Below, piece by piece: positions 8,077 to 16,376 of a stretch of 64,000 nucleotides of DNA. The position numbers were made by a program, and so were the translations under genes. The notes below the pieces were generated by a model that was not told the origin of the DNA, did no database searches, and worked only from the letters and a program-made list of their open reading frames with translations. Position 1 is the stretch's first letter. The number at the start of each line of letters is the position of its first letter. This DNA comes from Streptomyces abyssalis (GTDB taxonomy: Bacteria > Actinomycetota > Actinomycetes > Streptomycetales > Streptomycetaceae). The stretch lies in the NCBI RefSeq assembly GCF_001751365.1, contig NZ_LJGT01000037.1, positions 310,001-374,000 on the forward strand, written 5' to 3'.

Positions 8077-9015
8077 ATGGACAGCGCGGCCATCGAGCGG
8101 TTCGAGGCCAGCCGGGGCCGGCTGGCCTCACTCGCGTACCGTCTGCTCGGCTCGGCGGCCGACGCCGAGGACGCCGTGCAGGACGCTTTCCTGCGCTGGC
8201 AGGCCGCGGACCGGGAACGTATCGAGGTGCCGGAGGCGTGGCTGACCAAGGTCGTCACCAATCTCTGCCTCGACCGGCTCCGTTCGGCGCAGGCCCGCCA
8301 TGAGCGCGCTGCCGGGGACTGGCTGCCCGAGCCGCTCCTCGAAGGCGACCCGATGCTCGGCCCTGCCGAAAGCTTCGAGCAGCGCGAATCGGTGTCCCTC
8401 GCCGTACTGATCCTCATGGAGCGCCTCTCGCCGGTCGAGCGGGCCGCTTACGTCCTGCGTGAGGCCTTCTCGTACCCGCACGTCGAGATCGCCGGGATCC
8501 TGGACATCACCGAGTCCGCAAGCCAGCAGCATGTGCACCGGGCCCGGCGCCGGGTCGCCGCCGAGCGCCGCGGCGACGGCGAGGCGGACCCCGCGTCCGC
8601 GCGCCGGATCGTGGAGGAGTTCCTCGCTGCCGCCGCGTCGGGGCGCACCGAACGGCTGGTGGCGATGCTCACCGCCGACGCGACCGCGGTCTCGGACGGC
8701 GCCGGACTGGCCAGGCGGCTGCTGCGGTACGAGACGGGCGAGCGCGTCGCCTCCTTCGTGCGGGCCGGCTTCAAACCCACACCGGCCAAGCGGCGGCTGG
8801 CCGGCGGCTCACCCGCCTTCCACATCGCGCCGGTCAACGGCTCGCCAGCTGTCGTCGCCGTGGTCGGCGAACGGGTCGTGGGCGCCGTGGCGTTCGAATT
8901 CAGCGACGGCAAAGTCGCGTCCCTGCACGGCATCGCCGCCGCGGACCGGCTCACGCGTCTCAATGAGGCCTGGCAGCAGCACGAGTCCGACCCGCCGGTC
9001 ATCAGCGCATGGTGA
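8077..9015 (+). CDS. ECF41-family (SigJ-like) RNA polymerase sigma factor with C-terminal SnoaL-like domain
   Basis: A 312-residue extracytoplasmic-function sigma factor. Sigma-2 spans about residues 10-75 (LAYRLLGSAADAEDAVQDAFLRW). The linker carries WLPEPL, the hallmark of ECF41, and sigma-4 covers about 105-165 (LSPVERAAYVLREAFSYPHVEIAGIL). The remaining 140 residues form an NTF2/SnoaL-like domain with the family's NGxPA motif (VNGSPAVVAVV). The usual DGGGK is DGAGL here. In studied ECF41 proteins this domain replaces an anti-sigma factor and both promotes and restrains activity. No anti-sigma gene is nearby, consistent with that design. It is probably co-transcribed with the flavoprotein 11 bp upstream. 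Confidence 0.93.
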   Translation: MDSAAIERFEASRGRLASLAYRLLGSAADAEDAVQDAFLRWQAADRERIEVPEAWLTKVVTNLCLDRLRSAQARHERAAGDWLPEPLLEGDPMLGPAESFEQRESVSLAVLILMERLSPVERAAYVLREAFSYPHVEIAGILDITESASQQHVHRARRRVAAERRGDGEADPASARRIVEEFLAAAASGRTERLVAMLTADATAVSDGAGLARRLLRYETGERVASFVRAGFKPTPAKRRLAGGSPAFHIAPVNGSPAVVAVVGERVVGAVAFEFSDGKVASLHGIAAADRLTRLNEAWQQHESDPPVISAW

Positions 9016-9048
9016 CAGGCGCGTCAGGCACCGGCACCCGGCCCCGCC

Positions 9049-11517
9049 TCACCGCCCGACCTTGCTGAAGTCCGGGTCGTACGGCGCACGCAGGTGCACG
9101 GTGGCCGGGTGGAGCCGGCCGCCGACGTCGATCTCGTACGTGCCTGAGGTGAGGTAGCCGCGGGTGACCGGCTCGCCGTCGCGGCGCCGTACGTACGCGA
9201 GACCGGCGCACGCGCCGAGCGTGGCCCCCCATGCGGCGGAGGTGACCTGGCCGACGGCGGCCCCGTCGCGCAGCACCAGCTCACCGCCCCACATCATCGG
9301 TTCGGGCTCGTCGAGTACGAAGGACACCATCCTGCGCCGCGGCCCGTCGGACCTGGCCTTCTCGACCGCCTCACGTCCGCGGAAGGGGATGTCCGACCTG
9401 AGCTTGCACGCGAAGAGCAGCCCCGCCTCGACCGGGTTGTAGTCCGCCGTGAGGTCGCTGCCGATGGCACGGTAACCCTTCTCCAGCCGCAGCGAGTTGA
9501 TGGCGTAGTACCCGGCGTCGACGAGGCCGTGCTGCTCGCCGGCCGCCTTGAGGAGCTCGTAGACGCCGACGGCGAACTCGACCGGTACGTACAGCTCCCA
9601 GCCGAGCTCGCCGACGTAGGTGATGCGGGTCGCCCGGACCGTGAAGTGGCCCAGGTCGATCTCCCGGCTGGTGGCGAAGGGGAACGCCTCGTGGGAGAGG
9701 TCGCTGCGGGACAGACCCTGCAGCAGGTCGCGGGAGGCCGGGCCCATCACGCCGTAGACGGCGTACATCGACGTCACGTCGACGACCGCGACGTGTGCGT
9801 CGGGGGCGGTCTGCTTCACGACGAGGTCGAGGTCCCGCCGCACCGCGCCGGAGCTGGTGACCCAGAGGAACTCGTCACGGGAGAGGCGGGTGACGGTGAC
9901 GTCGGCCTCGTATCCGCCGCGGTCGCCCAGCACACCCGTGTAGACCGTACGGCCCGGGGGGACGGCGACGTCAGCCGTGCACAGCCACTGCAACAGGGCC
10001 TCCGCGTCGCGGCCCTTGACGAGCAGCTTTCCGAACGACGTCTGGTCGAACAGGGCGACGCTTTCGCGTGCGGCCCGGTGTTCGGCGTCGGCCCACGGCT
10101 GCCAGTTCTGCTTGCCCCAGGCGTACTTCCGGACCGGTTCCGTGCCGGCGGGGGCGAAGACGTCGGCTCGCTCCCAGCCCATCTTCGAGCCGAACAGGGC
10201 GCCCGCGTCCGCCAGGAGGTGGTGGACCGGCGAGCGGCGGAACGGACGGGCGGTGACGGGTTCGCGGTTGGGCCAGGGCACTTCGTAGTGCAGGCCGAGA
10301 ATCTCGCCGACGCGGGCGCGCAGCCACTGGTTGTTGCCGTTGAAGGGGCCGAAGCGGCGGATGTCGACGCCCGCGACGTCGCCCGAGGGGGAGCCGTCGA
10401 CGATCCATTCGGCAAGGGCGCGTCCGGCGCCGCCGGCGGAGGCGATGCCGACGGAGTTGAAGCCCGCCCCCACGTAGAAGTTCCGCAGCTCGGGCGCCTC
10501 GCCGAGGATGAACTGGTTGTCGGGCGTGAAGCTCTCCGGCCCGTTGTAGAACTTCTTGATGCCGGTCTCGTGCAGCGCGGGGATGCGCAGCAGGGCGCTC
10601 TCCATGAGGACGGAGAAGTGGTCCCAGTCCTCCGCGAGCAGCTGGAACTCGAAGGGGTGGGGCAGTTCGTCGGGTGCCACCCACGGCTTGGCCTCGGGTT
10701 CGAAGCCCCCGACGACGAGGCCGCCCACCTCCTCCTTGAAGTAGGTGTAGCCGTCGGGGTCGCGGAGGATGGGCAAGTCTCCGCGTACGCCGTCGATCCG
10801 GTCGGTGACGACGTAGAAGTGCTCGGCAGAGTGCAACGGCACGTTCACGCCGGCCAGTTCGCCCACCGCCTTGGCCCACTGCCCGGCGCAGTTGACCACG
10901 AACTCCGCCTCGATCTCGCCCTGTTCGGTCCTGACCCCGGTGACCGCGCCGTCGCGCGTGGCGATCCCGGTGACCCTCGTCCGCTCGATCACCCGGGCGC
11001 CGCGCATCCGGGCGCCCTTGGCGAGGGAGTTGGTGAGGTCGGTGGGGTTGGCCGTGCCGTCACCGGGCAGCCAGATCGCGCCGAGCAGATCCTGGGTCTC
11101 CAGGACCGGATAGAGCTCCTTCGCGCGGGCGGGGCTGATCAGTTCGCAGTCGAGGTCGTAGGCCTCTGCGGTGGCGGCGGTCCGCCGCAGCTGCGTCATG
11201 CGGTCCTCGGTACGGGCCACGGTGACGCCGCCGCAGCGCTTGTAGCCGGTCGCCAGACCGGTCTCGGCCTCCAGCCGCTCGTAGAGCCGGGTGGAGTACT
11301 GGACGAGGCGGGTGCCGCTCTGCGAGGCCCTCAACTGCCCGACGAGGCCTGCCGCGTGCCACGTCGTACCGCAGGAGAGCTGCCCCTGTTCGAGCAGCAC
11401 CACGTCGCTCCAGCCCAGTTCGGTGAGGTGGTAGGCCACGCTGGTGCCGATGACGCCGCCGCCGATGACGACCACGCGTGCACGGTCGGGCAGCCGCCGG
11501 TCCGGTCCCGGGCTCAC
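9049..11517 (-). CDS. FAD-dependent dehydrogenase fused to a GcvT/aminomethyltransferase domain (dimethylglycine/sarcosine dehydrogenase family)
   Basis: An 822-residue two-module enzyme that should oxidatively demethylate an N-methylated amine or glycine derivative and pass the one-carbon unit to tetrahydrofolate. Residues about 12-370 are a DAO-type FAD domain (VVVIGGGVIGTSVAYHL, then a Cys/His segment CGTTWHAAG of the kind that carries covalent FAD in relatives). Residues about 375-430 are the FAO linker. The rest, about 430-810, is GCV_T plus its C-terminal barrel. The GTG start overlaps the permease stop by 4 bp (GTGA). Last gene of a three-gene operon; the substrate is unproven, with dimethylglycine, sarcosine or a related methylamine the best guesses. 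Confidence 0.87.
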   Translation of the reverse strand: MSPGPDRRLPDRARVVVIGGGVIGTSVAYHLTELGWSDVVLLEQGQLSCGTTWHAAGLVGQLRASQSGTRLVQYSTRLYERLEAETGLATGYKRCGGVTVARTEDRMTQLRRTAATAEAYDLDCELISPARAKELYPVLETQDLLGAIWLPGDGTANPTDLTNSLAKGARMRGARVIERTRVTGIATRDGAVTGVRTEQGEIEAEFVVNCAGQWAKAVGELAGVNVPLHSAEHFYVVTDRIDGVRGDLPILRDPDGYTYFKEEVGGLVVGGFEPEAKPWVAPDELPHPFEFQLLAEDWDHFSVLMESALLRIPALHETGIKKFYNGPESFTPDNQFILGEAPELRNFYVGAGFNSVGIASAGGAGRALAEWIVDGSPSGDVAGVDIRRFGPFNGNNQWLRARVGEILGLHYEVPWPNREPVTARPFRRSPVHHLLADAGALFGSKMGWERADVFAPAGTEPVRKYAWGKQNWQPWADAEHRAARESVALFDQTSFGKLLVKGRDAEALLQWLCTADVAVPPGRTVYTGVLGDRGGYEADVTVTRLSRDEFLWVTSSGAVRRDLDLVVKQTAPDAHVAVVDVTSMYAVYGVMGPASRDLLQGLSRSDLSHEAFPFATSREIDLGHFTVRATRITYVGELGWELYVPVEFAVGVYELLKAAGEQHGLVDAGYYAINSLRLEKGYRAIGSDLTADYNPVEAGLLFACKLRSDIPFRGREAVEKARSDGPRRRMVSFVLDEPEPMMWGGELVLRDGAAVGQVTSAAWGATLGACAGLAYVRRRDGEPVTRGYLTSGTYEIDVGGRLHPATVHLRAPYDPDFSKVGR

Positions 11518-13130
11518 CGCAGGATCCCGTCGCCGAGACCGTCCGCTTCACCGGTCGCCGGCCGGCCGTCCGTTCCGCCCTCGGCGCCCGTCCCGGCGTC
11601 CGCCACGAAGTGGTGTTCCCGCGCGACCTCGTCGGCCTTGTGCCGCTGTACGAGCAGGTAGTACGCGCCGCCCAGCACCGCCACCCCGGCGAAGCTGACG
11701 ACTCCGCCCCACGCGTAGCCGCCTTCCCCGTACAGGTCGACCCGTGGCCACAGCAGATTGACGGTCATCAGCAGACCGTATGCGACGGCCAGTCCGTTCA
11801 CGACGAGCCCCGGGACCCGTCCCAGCGTGAACAGCCCGGTGCCGCCCCGGTCGTGCGGCCAGCCGCCGAGCCTGCGCCTGAGCACGGGCACGGTCACCAG
11901 CAGATAGGCGGCGTAGACGATCGCGATCGCGACGGACGTGACGATGGAGAAGATCTTGGGGTTGCCGACGTTGACGATCAGGATCGCCGCGGCCACCAGG
12001 CCGGAGACGAGCGCCGGAGCCGCGGGCGACTGCCGTGCCTCGGTGACGTGGGCGAGTTTCTCCCCGAAGGGCAGCTTGTTGTCGCGGGCCATGGAGAAGG
12101 CGATCCTGATCGTCGCCGTCTGGATCGCGAGGGTGCAGATGAAGACGGCGATCGCGACGTCCAGGAGAATGATCTTGCCCATGGTGGAGCCCAGCACCGT
12201 CTGCAGGATGTACGGAAGACCAGCCGTGCCGAGCTTGTCCAGGTCGAGCGTGCGGGTCGCCATGAGTGCGAGCAGCAGCAGCAGTGCCCCGGCGATGCCC
12301 GCCGCGCCGAGGGCCTGGAGCAGGGCGACCGGAGTGCGCTTGCGGGGATTCCGGGTCTCCTCCGCGAGCGAACCGGCCGTGTCGAAGCCGAACATGACGA
12401 ACGCGGGCATGATCGCCGCCATCAGCAGCGGTGCACCGTAACCGAGGACCTCCCAGCCGTGGAGGCCGGGACCGGCGCCCTGCGTCGTGGCGACGACCTC
12501 CGGACCGCGTACGGCGTGCACCGCCAGCAGCACCAGCACCACGGCGACGCCCAGCAACTCGGCTGCCACGCCCACGTTGTTGACCTTCGTCATGACCTTC
12601 ACGCCGAGCGCATTGATCACTGTGGTCAGGGCGATGCAGACGGTGCCGAGGAATACGGCGTTGTGCGTGTCGTCCGCGAACACCTGGAAGCCCGCCCAGA
12701 GTTGCGGCAGCACCACCTGGAGCGCCATCGTCACGGCGGCCACGCTGACGAGCGAGCCGACGAGCATCGTCCAGCCCGCCATCCAGGCGCCGCCGGGGCC
12801 GGAGATCCGCTTCGACCACTGGTAGACGGACCCGGCGATCGGGAACCGAGCGCTGAGCTCGGCGAAGACCAGCGCCACACAGAACTGCCCGCCGAGCACG
12901 ATCAGCCACGCCCAGAAGATCAGCGGGCCGCCGAACCCGTAGCCCAGACCGAACAGCTGGAACATGCCGGTCAGGATGGAGATGTAGCTGAAGCCCGCGG
13001 CGAAGGAGGAGAAACCCCCGAGCCCCCGGTGCAGCCGCTGGCGATAGCCGAGCGAGGCGAGGTCGTCGGAATCCACCGTGTCGGACCGGACGGACCGGCT
13101 GTCCTGCGTCGTCGCGTTGCTCTTGCGCAT
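11514..13130 (-). CDS. APC-superfamily amino-acid/choline-type permease
   Basis: A 538-residue permease with about 12 transmembrane helices, of the amino acid/choline transporter (ACT) branch. The first helices read RGLGGFSSFAAGFSYISILTG and the helix-2 region FAELSARFPIAGSVYQWSKR is characteristic. The C-terminal 40 residues are hydrophilic and cytoplasmic. It lies in the middle of a three-gene minus-strand operon: it follows the phosphotransferase by about 50 bp and overlaps the dehydrogenase by 4 bp. Context suggests it imports the amine that the downstream dehydrogenase oxidises. The ribosome site is GAAAGG, 8 bases before the ATG. Confidence 0.88.
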   Translation of the reverse strand: MRKSNATTQDSRSVRSDTVDSDDLASLGYRQRLHRGLGGFSSFAAGFSYISILTGMFQLFGLGYGFGGPLIFWAWLIVLGGQFCVALVFAELSARFPIAGSVYQWSKRISGPGGAWMAGWTMLVGSLVSVAAVTMALQVVLPQLWAGFQVFADDTHNAVFLGTVCIALTTVINALGVKVMTKVNNVGVAAELLGVAVVLVLLAVHAVRGPEVVATTQGAGPGLHGWEVLGYGAPLLMAAIMPAFVMFGFDTAGSLAEETRNPRKRTPVALLQALGAAGIAGALLLLLALMATRTLDLDKLGTAGLPYILQTVLGSTMGKIILLDVAIAVFICTLAIQTATIRIAFSMARDNKLPFGEKLAHVTEARQSPAAPALVSGLVAAAILIVNVGNPKIFSIVTSVAIAIVYAAYLLVTVPVLRRRLGGWPHDRGGTGLFTLGRVPGLVVNGLAVAYGLLMTVNLLWPRVDLYGEGGYAWGGVVSFAGVAVLGGAYYLLVQRHKADEVAREHHFVADAGTGAEGGTDGRPATGEADGLGDGILR

Positions 13131-13179
13131 GGTGGGCCTTTCGGGAGCGGCAGGCGAATGGCGTGTCCGGTTCCGGTGG

Positions 13180-14133
13180 TCATTCCGGGAGTGCGGCCTC
13201 GTCCAGAAGACGCTCGAAGCGGCGGTCGTCGGAGCAGATCGCGACCGCTGAGTCGTACTTCTCCATTCCCCAGCTCCAGAAGTCGAAGTCGATGCTGCTT
13301 GTCGCCTGCTGGATCGACGCCCAAAGCGTCCATCCGTACTTCGACATCAGCCCCTGGAGCTGCGCGCGTGCCACTTTGCCCGGTCGGGGGCGGCCGAAGT
13401 AGGCGGTGATCAGCTCCTCCAGCTGATCGAGTGACAGGTGGCATTCGCTCCAGATGTTGCCCAGCTCGAAGCAGGGGTCGTTGTTGCCCGAATACTCGTA
13501 GTCGATGATCCGGATCTGCTCGCCGTCGTCGATGAAGTTCTCGGCGAGGAGGTCGTTGTTACAGGGCACCGTGGTCACGGGGGTGGCGTCGAGTACGGCG
13601 CGTACGCGGTGCACGTACTCCATGTTCGCCAAGTAGCCCTCGGGCAGCCGGAATCCGCGCGTACGCACCGTGGCGAGATACTGGTCCTGCACGGCGGCCA
13701 TGTCGAAGTCGCCAGCGAAGCGCGGCCCTTGGTGGAGCCGGCGGCAGGACTCCGCGACACGGGCCGGGTTCCCGGGCCGCCTCACCAGCTCCTCCGACAA
13801 GGTCACGCCGTCGATGTGGCCGACCACGAGCATTCCGTGCTCGGGGAGGTAGTCGATGACCGGAGCGCCGACGCCCGCCTCTGCGGCAGCACGGGAGTTG
13901 TGGAACTCGTGGTCGCGGTCGATGGGCAGCTCGGGTTCGTTCCCGAAGATCCTCACGACGCAGTCGACGCCGGCGGCCACGACCCGGTAGTTGCGGTTGG
14001 TCAGCCCGCCCGGGAGCCGTACGACCCTGCGAGAGAGGCCCGCGAGGACGGGGATCTTCTCCAGCAGATCATTCAGCCCGCCGTCCTCCGCCGGTGCGAG
14101 GCCCTCCACGATGCCGGTGTCCTGCTTGTCCAT
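13180..14133 (-). CDS. choline/ethanolamine-kinase-like phosphotransferase
   Basis: A 317-residue protein of the APH/choline kinase fold that should phosphorylate a small alcohol such as choline or ethanolamine using ATP. Visible motifs are the N-lobe LPGGLTNRNYRV, the catalytic loop CNNDLLAENFI (the LicA-like version of HGDxxxxN) and the metal site IIDYEYSGNNDPCFELGN. The start MDKQDTG is supported by GAGGAG 9 bases upstream; a longer in-frame opening 72 bases upstream has no ribosome site. First gene of the operon with the APC permease and the FAD/GcvT dehydrogenase, which argues for a role in taking up or handling a quaternary or methylated amine rather than antibiotic resistance. Confidence 0.82.
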   Translation of the reverse strand: MDKQDTGIVEGLAPAEDGGLNDLLEKIPVLAGLSRRVVRLPGGLTNRNYRVVAAGVDCVVRIFGNEPELPIDRDHEFHNSRAAAEAGVGAPVIDYLPEHGMLVVGHIDGVTLSEELVRRPGNPARVAESCRRLHQGPRFAGDFDMAAVQDQYLATVRTRGFRLPEGYLANMEYVHRVRAVLDATPVTTVPCNNDLLAENFIDDGEQIRIIDYEYSGNNDPCFELGNIWSECHLSLDQLEELITAYFGRPRPGKVARAQLQGLMSKYGWTLWASIQQATSSIDFDFWSWGMEKYDSAVAICSDDRRFERLLDEAALPE

Positions 14134-14375
14134 TCGCGGTCGCTCCTCAGGTCCTGCGTCCGGATCTCGGCCCCGAATCCTCCTCGCCGCGGGGCATGTG
14201 GCCAAGAGGGCGCGCTCGGAGGGCTTCCTGCGCTCGATGTCAGCACGGTCGCGTAGCGTGACCGGTGGTGACGTGCTGCGCTCAGGTTGTTGTACGCGTC
14301 CGGGGTCGGCCTGTACGCGGCGTGCGCCGTGACGACCGCTGCGCGCGGGGAGTTCGGCTGGGGAGGCGGTGGCCG

Positions 14376-15227
14376 ATGGGACGGGACGAGGATGAACGAG
14401 AAGACGGGGAAGCGAAGCCGGAGGACGAGCCGGGCACGGGCGTGGTGCTCGCCTTCGGGCGCCAGCTGAAGCTGCTGCGGACCCAAGCGGGCCTGGAACG
14501 CACCGAGTTCGGCAAGCGCACGGGCTATGCCGCGCAGTCGATCGCGTCCTTCGAGCAGGGGCGGCGGATTCCGCCCCCGAAGTTCATCGAGTGCGCGGAC
14601 GACGTCCTGGGGGCCGGGGGAGTGCTGAATGTGCTCAAGGAGGAGGTCGTCCGGGCGCAGTACCCCGCGTTCTTCCGGGACATGGCGCGGCTGGAGGCAG
14701 AGGCCGTGACGCTGCATGTGTACGCGACGCAGGCAGTGCCCGGTCTCCTCCAGACTGAGGATTACGCACGCTCGGTGTTCGGGATGCGGCGCCCTCTGCT
14801 CGATGAGGACACTGTTGAGCAGCGAGTCACCGCTCGGCTGACGCGGCAGGCGATCTTCTCCCGCACTCCGATGCCGACGCTGAGTTTCGTGATCGAGGAG
14901 TCCGTGCTCCGACGGCCCGTCGGTGGCCGGACAGTCCTCCAAGGTCAGCTGGAGCAGATCATGCTCCACGGGCACCGTCGCAATGTCGAGCTACAGGTGA
15001 TGCCCACCGACCGCTCTGAACACTGCGGTCTGGCAGGGCCGTTCACCTTGATCGAGAACCGTGACGGCCGGAGGATGGCGTACGTCGAGGTTCAGCGCGA
15101 CAGCCGTCTCCACACCGACAGAACCGCGGTGAGGGAAATCGAGGAGCAGTACGGCATCCTCCGGGCTCAGGCGCTGACACCGGGTGAATCGCTGGCCTTC
15201 GTAGAGGAACTGCTGGGAGCGGAATGA
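14376..15227 (+). CDS. XRE-family regulator with DUF5753 (Scr1-like)
   Basis: A 283-residue DNA-binding protein. Residues about 20-80 form a helix-turn-helix (LKLLRTQAGLERTEFGKRTGYAAQSIASFEQGRR). The remainder (AVPGLLQTEDYARSVF, ... EEQYGILRAQAL) is the DUF5753 domain found only in actinomycete regulators. The ATG at 14376 is chosen because GGGAGG lies 9 bases upstream; the frame is open for 111 bases before it but without family-like residues. It overlaps the DUF397 gene by 4 bp. This gene order is the widespread Streptomyces Scr1/Scr2-type pair, proposed to act like a regulator with a small antagonist. Confidence 0.92.
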   Translation: MGRDEDEREDGEAKPEDEPGTGVVLAFGRQLKLLRTQAGLERTEFGKRTGYAAQSIASFEQGRRIPPPKFIECADDVLGAGGVLNVLKEEVVRAQYPAFFRDMARLEAEAVTLHVYATQAVPGLLQTEDYARSVFGMRRPLLDEDTVEQRVTARLTRQAIFSRTPMPTLSFVIEESVLRRPVGGRTVLQGQLEQIMLHGHRRNVELQVMPTDRSEHCGLAGPFTLIENRDGRRMAYVEVQRDSRLHTDRTAVREIEEQYGILRAQALTPGESLAFVEELLGAE

Positions 15228-15439
15228 GTATTCAGACGCCTGAGCCGGTCGTGCCCGAGTCGGCTTGGTTCAAGAGCAGCTACAGCAGTGGCGAGGGCGG
15301 TGAGTGTCTGGAGGCCGCGTTCGCCGCGGACGGCATACGCATCCGGGATTCCAAGCACCCCGGCGGCCCCGTCCTGACCGTCACCGAGAACGCATGGGCC
15401 GGGCTCGTCGGGCTTGCCGCGGGCCACCGTATCGGCTGA
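15224..15439 (+). CDS. DUF397 protein (Scr2-like)
   Basis: A 71-residue DUF397 protein. The family core is complete: WFKSSYSSGEGGECLEAAF, then IRIRDSKHPGGPVLTVTENAWAGLV. Its ATG overlaps the stop of the DUF5753 regulator (ATGA), so the two are translationally coupled. Known members pair with such regulators and can counteract them when overproduced. Here it is single copy. Confidence 0.93.
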   Translation: MSIQTPEPVVPESAWFKSSYSSGEGGECLEAAFAADGIRIRDSKHPGGPVLTVTENAWAGLVGLAAGHRIG

Positions 15440-15512
15440 CCCGCGGCCTTCCCGTCAACCGGGTCGGGACGCCCCGGCCCGGGACTTCGGGGACCGTGGC
15501 CCGGTCAGCCGG

Positions 15513-16376
15513 TCAACTCCCCGGCGGCCGCCCGCCGGCCCGCAGCGCCGGGTTCTCCAGCGGCGGATCACCCAGCACGTGCACGCGGCGCAGATGACGC
15601 GGGGCGCGGCTCGTGAACGCCTCCCTGCCGTGGAGCAGCGTGTAGTTGTCCGCGACGACGAGGTCGCCCGTACGCCACTTGTGCGTGTACGCGTAACCGG
15701 GTGCGCGGAGGGCGCTGCTCAGGGTGCGGTGGAACTCCTCCAGACGGGCCTCCGGAACGCCGTCGAACTCCAGGTCGGGGTGGTTGATGAACTCGTCGTC
15801 CGCGGCGACCGGTTCGTTGTAGCGGATCACCGGCTCCCCGGTGACGGGGTGTGCGGTCACCACCGGTGAGACGGCCGTGCTCTCGTAGAACTCCATCTTG
15901 CGGCGGTAGGTCCCGCGGGCCCGCTCCCACAGCGCCCGCGTCCCGGCGTCGGCGTCACGCAGCACGGCGGAGGTCTGGGAGAAGACGGTGCCGCCGCCCT
16001 GGTCCTCGCCCGGTGCGCTCACGCAGTGGAAGAGCTGGAACTCGGGCACCTGGGGGCGGTACATGCCGTCCCAGTGCAGCGGTACGTGACGGTGGTCGAA
16101 GATGTGGTCGCCGGGGTTCTCGTGCTCGGTCAGCTCCAGCACGGCGCCGAAGGGCCACATGCTGATCTCGCCCCACAGCGTGCAGTACGCGGCCAGTTCG
16201 TGCGCGTCCGCGAAGGGCGAGAAGCCACGCAGGAGCAACAGGTGGTGGTCGCGGACCAGTTCGCGCAGCTCCGCGACGGGAAGGTCCTCCAGCCGCTTCT
16301 CCGGCGAGGCGGCCTCGAGGACGGCTCCGAAGCCGGCGAGCGGCGGACGGGCCGGGGTCTGGATGGTCAAGGTCAC
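15513..16376 (-). CDS. isnB: Fe(II)/2-oxoglutarate oxygenase of the PvcB/IsnB type
   Basis: A 287-residue TauD/TfdA-fold oxygenase. In the characterised PvcB/IsnB group it acts on the isonitrile made by the partner synthase, oxidatively decarboxylating it to a vinyl isonitrile. The iron ligands are H101 and D103 in PLHWDGMYRPQ and H249 in LLHGREAF, with a 2-oxoglutarate-binding Arg near APRHLRR (about 260-264). The neighbourhood FHCVSAPGEDQGGGTVFSQTS matches the group. The GTG start lies inside the synthase stop (GTGA, 16373-16376), so the two are coupled. Product identity, and whether it makes an alkene or an alternative product, cannot be read from sequence. Confidence 0.85.
   Translation of the reverse strand: MTLTIQTPARPPLAGFGAVLEAASPEKRLEDLPVAELRELVRDHHLLLLRGFSPFADAHELAAYCTLWGEISMWPFGAVLELTEHENPGDHIFDHRHVPLHWDGMYRPQVPEFQLFHCVSAPGEDQGGGTVFSQTSAVLRDADAGTRALWERARGTYRRKMEFYESTAVSPVVTAHPVTGEPVIRYNEPVAADDEFINHPDLEFDGVPEARLEEFHRTLSSALRAPGYAYTHKWRTGDLVVADNYTLLHGREAFTSRAPRHLRRVHVLGDPPLENPALRAGGRPPGS

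Noticed and set aside
13180..14133. Aminoglycoside phosphotransferase (resistance) for the kinase-fold gene
   Set aside because: The CNNDLLAENF and IIDYEYSG motifs are of the LicA/choline kinase type and the operon has transporter and amine-oxidising partners.
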